Source: Actinomycetes bacterium
GTDB lineage: Bacteria; Actinomycetota; Actinomycetes; Actinomycetales; Dermabacteraceae
DNA: 24,209 nt
Reading direction: 5' to 3'
Assembly (NCBI GenBank): GCA_023389045.1
Contig: JAEWEZ010000112.1
Location: 1-24,209, forward strand
Shown here piece after piece: positions 22,204 through 24,209 of this stretch (position 1 is its first letter; each line of letters begins with the position of its first letter). The notes beneath the pieces are model-generated. The model was not told the DNA's origin. It did no database searches and saw only the letters and a program-made list of their open reading frames with translations. The position numbers were made by a program, and so were the translations under genes.

Positions 22204-23529
22204 ATGGCGGCACGGCGGCCTACCACTCCGCGAGCACAGGGCACTCCGCATCCGCGCCAGAACCCTCGGCTCGAATTGACCACGGCCGGCAAGGTCGTGG
22301 TGGGGCTCATTGCCGTCGTGCTCTGTGCGGTGTTGGCATTTTCCGGGTTCATGTTTGTTCGTGCCATGAGTGGCTGGGCAGTGGCTGCTGCTTCTGCTGT
22401 GATGGGCGGCTCTGAGGACAAGGAACAGCAGGAGCCCGGGATTGCGCCCGTGAAGGCGAGAGGCCCGTCGAACACCACCGGGATGGAGCACGTTCAGCGG
22501 ATCACCGGCGAGATTCGTCCGAAGTCCGTCGTGGCTGATGGTCATGGCACGGTGATTGCCAACAACATGATCTACAAGCACACGCTCACCGTGTATGACG
22601 CGGGGGCGATGGGGCTGGTGAAGACCGTTCCCGACACGGTGAACCTCGCAGAATTCGGCTACCCCGAAGAGCGGGCAGGGAAGACGCAGGGCGCGCCGGT
22701 GGAGGCTGCGTTTAGTGCCGACGGGAAATACGCCTATGTCACTCAATACGGGTTGACGGGTCCCGGCTCCGGTGCCCCCAGCACCGATAAGTGCAAGGGC
22801 GGTGACGAGATTGGCCGTTCGGCAATCTTCCGCCTGAACATGTCTAAGCATGTGTGGGATCAGGTGATTGAGGTTGGCCGGGTTCCGAAGTTCATTTCGA
22901 TTTCCCCGGATGGGTCCACCGCGATTGTTTCTAACTGGTGCGATTCCTCGGTGTCAGTGGTGGATCTGGCTAAAGGCAAGGAGATCAAGCAGATCCCGGT
23001 GGATGAGGCGCCGCGTGGCAGCGTGATCCTAGCTGATAACCGCACCGCGTATGTGACGGCGATGTATGCCAATGAGCTATACCGCCTGGACCTCGTCGAG
23101 GGCACCAGCAAGCTGGTGATGAAAACGGGTAAGAAGCCGCGCCACCTGGTGCTTTCGCCGGATGGGAAGCGGATGTACCTCACCGAATCGGGTTCGGATC
23201 GTTTGCGCGTGTTGGATCCGACGACGGGTGAGGTGATCGAGGAGACCCGCACCGGGCGCGAACCGCGATCGATGTCGATTTCTGCGGATGGCACGGCGCT
23301 GTACGTGGTCAACTATTACGCCAATTCCATGTCGAAGTTTGATGCGCACACGCTGAAGGAATTGCAGCGGGTCAAGGTGGGGGTGCACCCGGTGGGTGTG
23401 GCCTATGAGCCCGTCCATAAGCGCGTGTGGGTAGCGAACTACAACGGCAGCATCGATGTGTTCAACGACAATGCTGCCCCCTCGAAGGATTCCGAGGGGG
23501 CAGCACAGGAGTCGTCCGAGCAGGGCTGA
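22204..23529 (+). CDS. Membrane-anchored YVTN/YncE-type beta-propeller protein
   Basis: The 441-residue protein has a basic N-terminus (1-30), one membrane helix (about 35-58, VVVGLIAVVLCAVLAFSGFMFV) and an outside domain of repeated blades. The repeats carry the SPDG/SADG turn, an xYVxN-like strand and a D-x-x-T/K-G-E hairpin: SISPDGSTAIVSN, LADNRTAYVTA, LSPDGKRMYLTES, ISADGTALYVVNY, KRVWVANYNG. This is the YVTN (NHL/Lactonase-like) seven-blade propeller. These proteins bind ligands or partners at the cell surface; no catalytic residue is evident. Start ATG 22204 follows GAGGAG by seven bases. A TACCCT hexamer (22154-22159) could be the -10 box. GC content and codon choice are visibly more relaxed than in neighbouring genes. 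Confidence 0.85.
   Translation: MAARRPTTPRAQGTPHPRQNPRLELTTAGKVVVGLIAVVLCAVLAFSGFMFVRAMSGWAVAAASAVMGGSEDKEQQEPGIAPVKARGPSNTTGMEHVQRITGEIRPKSVVADGHGTVIANNMIYKHTLTVYDAGAMGLVKTVPDTVNLAEFGYPEERAGKTQGAPVEAAFSADGKYAYVTQYGLTGPGSGAPSTDKCKGGDEIGRSAIFRLNMSKHVWDQVIEVGRVPKFISISPDGSTAIVSNWCDSSVSVVDLAKGKEIKQIPVDEAPRGSVILADNRTAYVTAMYANELYRLDLVEGTSKLVMKTGKKPRHLVLSPDGKRMYLTESGSDRLRVLDPTTGEVIEETRTGREPRSMSISADGTALYVVNYYANSMSKFDAHTLKELQRVKVGVHPVGVAYEPVHKRVWVANYNGSIDVFNDNAAPSKDSEGAAQESSEQG
23472..23505 (+). terminator. Perfect 13-bp hairpin inside the 3' end of the propeller gene
   Basis: TGCTGCCCCCTCG (23472-23484) and CGAGGGGGCAGCA (23493-23505) are exact reverse complements around an eight-base loop, ending 24 bases before the end of the stop codon. 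No T tract follows on either strand. It lies between convergent genes and may be a terminator or 3'-end stabiliser for both. Being coding, it fixes the tail peptide AAPSKDSEGAAQ. Confidence 0.55.
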
Positions 23530-23543
23530 CTCGCGCTCAGTGA

Positions 23544-23579
23544 GGGCCGGCGGCCCCTACTCGCTGTCAGGGCCGGCGG
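23544..23579. repeat. Repeated GGGCCGGCGG between convergent genes
   Basis: GGGCCGGCGG occurs at 23544-23553 and 23570-23579, each preceded by TCAG within a few bases, so the 26-base spacing looks like an imperfect tandem repeat. The first copy extends to GGGCCGGCGGCCC, a five-base-pair hairpin. The site fills the 55-base gap between the propeller and the phosphatase. Confidence 0.5.
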
Positions 23580-23584
23580 ACCAC

Positions 23585-24209
23585 TCACCACTCGAGGATC
23601 GCCCAGCGGTTCTTCTTTGCCACCGAGTACAGGCCGAGGTCGGGGGAGACCGCAACCGGGGTGCCGACGAGGGTCAGCCAGGCGGCGTCGGAGTGGGAAT
23701 CCCCGTAGCCGTAGGAGGCTTTGAGGTCGGCGCCGTGCATCGCCGCGTACTTGCGCAGCCAGTTGGCGCGGGCCTCATCAACCACCGGCGGGGTGGCCAG
23801 GTAGCCGGTGAGCACACCGTTTTCGTCCTCGTGCATGGAGGTGGCGACCACCTCATCGAAGAGGTCCGCAATCGGTTCGACCATGATGTCGAGTGCGCCC
23901 GTGACCAGCACGGTGCGGTGCCCGGCGGCGCGGTGACGCTGGATCACGTCGAGGGCGGCGGGGCGGATGGCGGCGCGGATCCGCTCACCCATCTCGCCGT
24001 GGGCCATCTCGCGCATATCGTCGGCCCGGAAACCTTCGTAGCGGCGGTTGACCATACGGATCAGTTCAGAGCGGTCACGGCCATTGGCACGCAGGTAGCC
24101 GGGCACTTTGGCGAGGAGCCCACCCACCTCACCGGGCCAGGCGCTGCGCGGCTGGGTGGCGCGAACCATCGCGAAGTACTGGCGCACCACATTGGTGGCG
24201 AGCACGGTG
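23585..24209 (-). CDS. HAD-IB (SerB-like) phosphatase family protein, C-terminal part
   Basis: About 207 codons are visible and the frame is open to the window edge, so the gene starts outside. The N-terminal nucleophile motif DxDxT is therefore missing. Visible are a helical cap (about 30-85 of the visible part), motif II in RTVLVTGALDIMVEPIADL, the SerB-like VVATSMHEDENGVLTGYL segment, and motif IV GYGDSHSDAAWL, with the two aspartates that hold magnesium. PVAVSPDLGLYSVAKKNRWAILEW is the usual C-terminus of this group (phosphoserine-phosphatase-like, in some cases linked to acyltransferases). The motif III lysine is not obvious. Substrate is unknown. It converges on the propeller gene. Confidence 0.85.
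   Translation of the reverse strand, partial: TVLATNVVRQYFAMVRATQPRSAWPGEVGGLLAKVPGYLRANGRDRSELIRMVNRRYEGFRADDMREMAHGEMGERIRAAIRPAALDVIQRHRAAGHRTVLVTGALDIMVEPIADLFDEVVATSMHEDENGVLTGYLATPPVVDEARANWLRKYAAMHGADLKASYGYGDSHSDAAWLTLVGTPVAVSPDLGLYSVAKKNRWAILEW

Overview
The window is high-GC, densely coded DNA with ATGA stop/start overlaps, frequent GTG/TTG starts, TANNNT -10 boxes placed for leaderless transcripts, and actinobacterial families (DUF6318, GntR/FCD, a Brevibacterium-type homoprotocatechuate dioxygenase). This points to an actinomycete, most likely of the Micrococcales. Family and genus cannot be fixed from the sequence alone. No rRNA, tRNA, CRISPR array, insertion sequence or phage gene was seen.

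Region 1 (1-8900, minus strand) is a catabolic operon for hydroxyphenylacetate through the homoprotocatechuate meta-cleavage route. In transcript order it encodes an HpaG-like FAH-RraA fusion, a GntR/FCD regulator, HpaE, HpaD, HpaH, HpaI, a single-component FAD monooxygenase, and the first codons of a succinate-semialdehyde dehydrogenase that runs off the left edge. Together these can take a hydroxyphenylacetate to pyruvate and succinate. The usual two-component hydroxylase HpaBC is absent from the window, and the flavoprotein is the obvious candidate to replace it. Key residues of HpaD, HpaH and HpaI align at fixed offsets with characterised homologues.

Region 2 (8901-9182) is the divergent control region. 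It holds three copies of a GntR-like operator built on ATCGTATACGAT. The first overlaps a -10 box that would give a leaderless hpaG transcript. The region drives the catabolic operon leftward and an MHS-type MFS transporter (9183-10574), probably the substrate importer, rightward.

Region 3 (10575-16214, plus strand) holds a DUF456 membrane protein, a heterodimeric ABC exporter (11310-15259) and a SAM methyltransferase, joined by 4-base overlaps or a 1-base gap. Region 4 (16215-21239) holds a DUF6318 membrane-anchored protein, a long C-rich leader and a second heterodimeric ABC exporter (17455-21239). In both exporters the first subunit has a degenerate ATPase site (Asp for the catalytic Glu; Tyr or Gln for the H-loop His), while the second has intact Walker B and H-loop but an LSAGE signature.

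Region 5 (21240-24209) holds an unrecognised 275-residue protein with a leaderless-type promoter, a membrane-anchored YVTN-type beta-propeller whose 3' coding end carries a perfect 13-bp hairpin, and, convergent to it, the C-terminal part of a SerB-like HAD phosphatase cut by the right edge.

Genes from 9183 to 15259 mostly use GAA for glutamate, while those on either side mostly use GAG. The two blocks may therefore have different histories.
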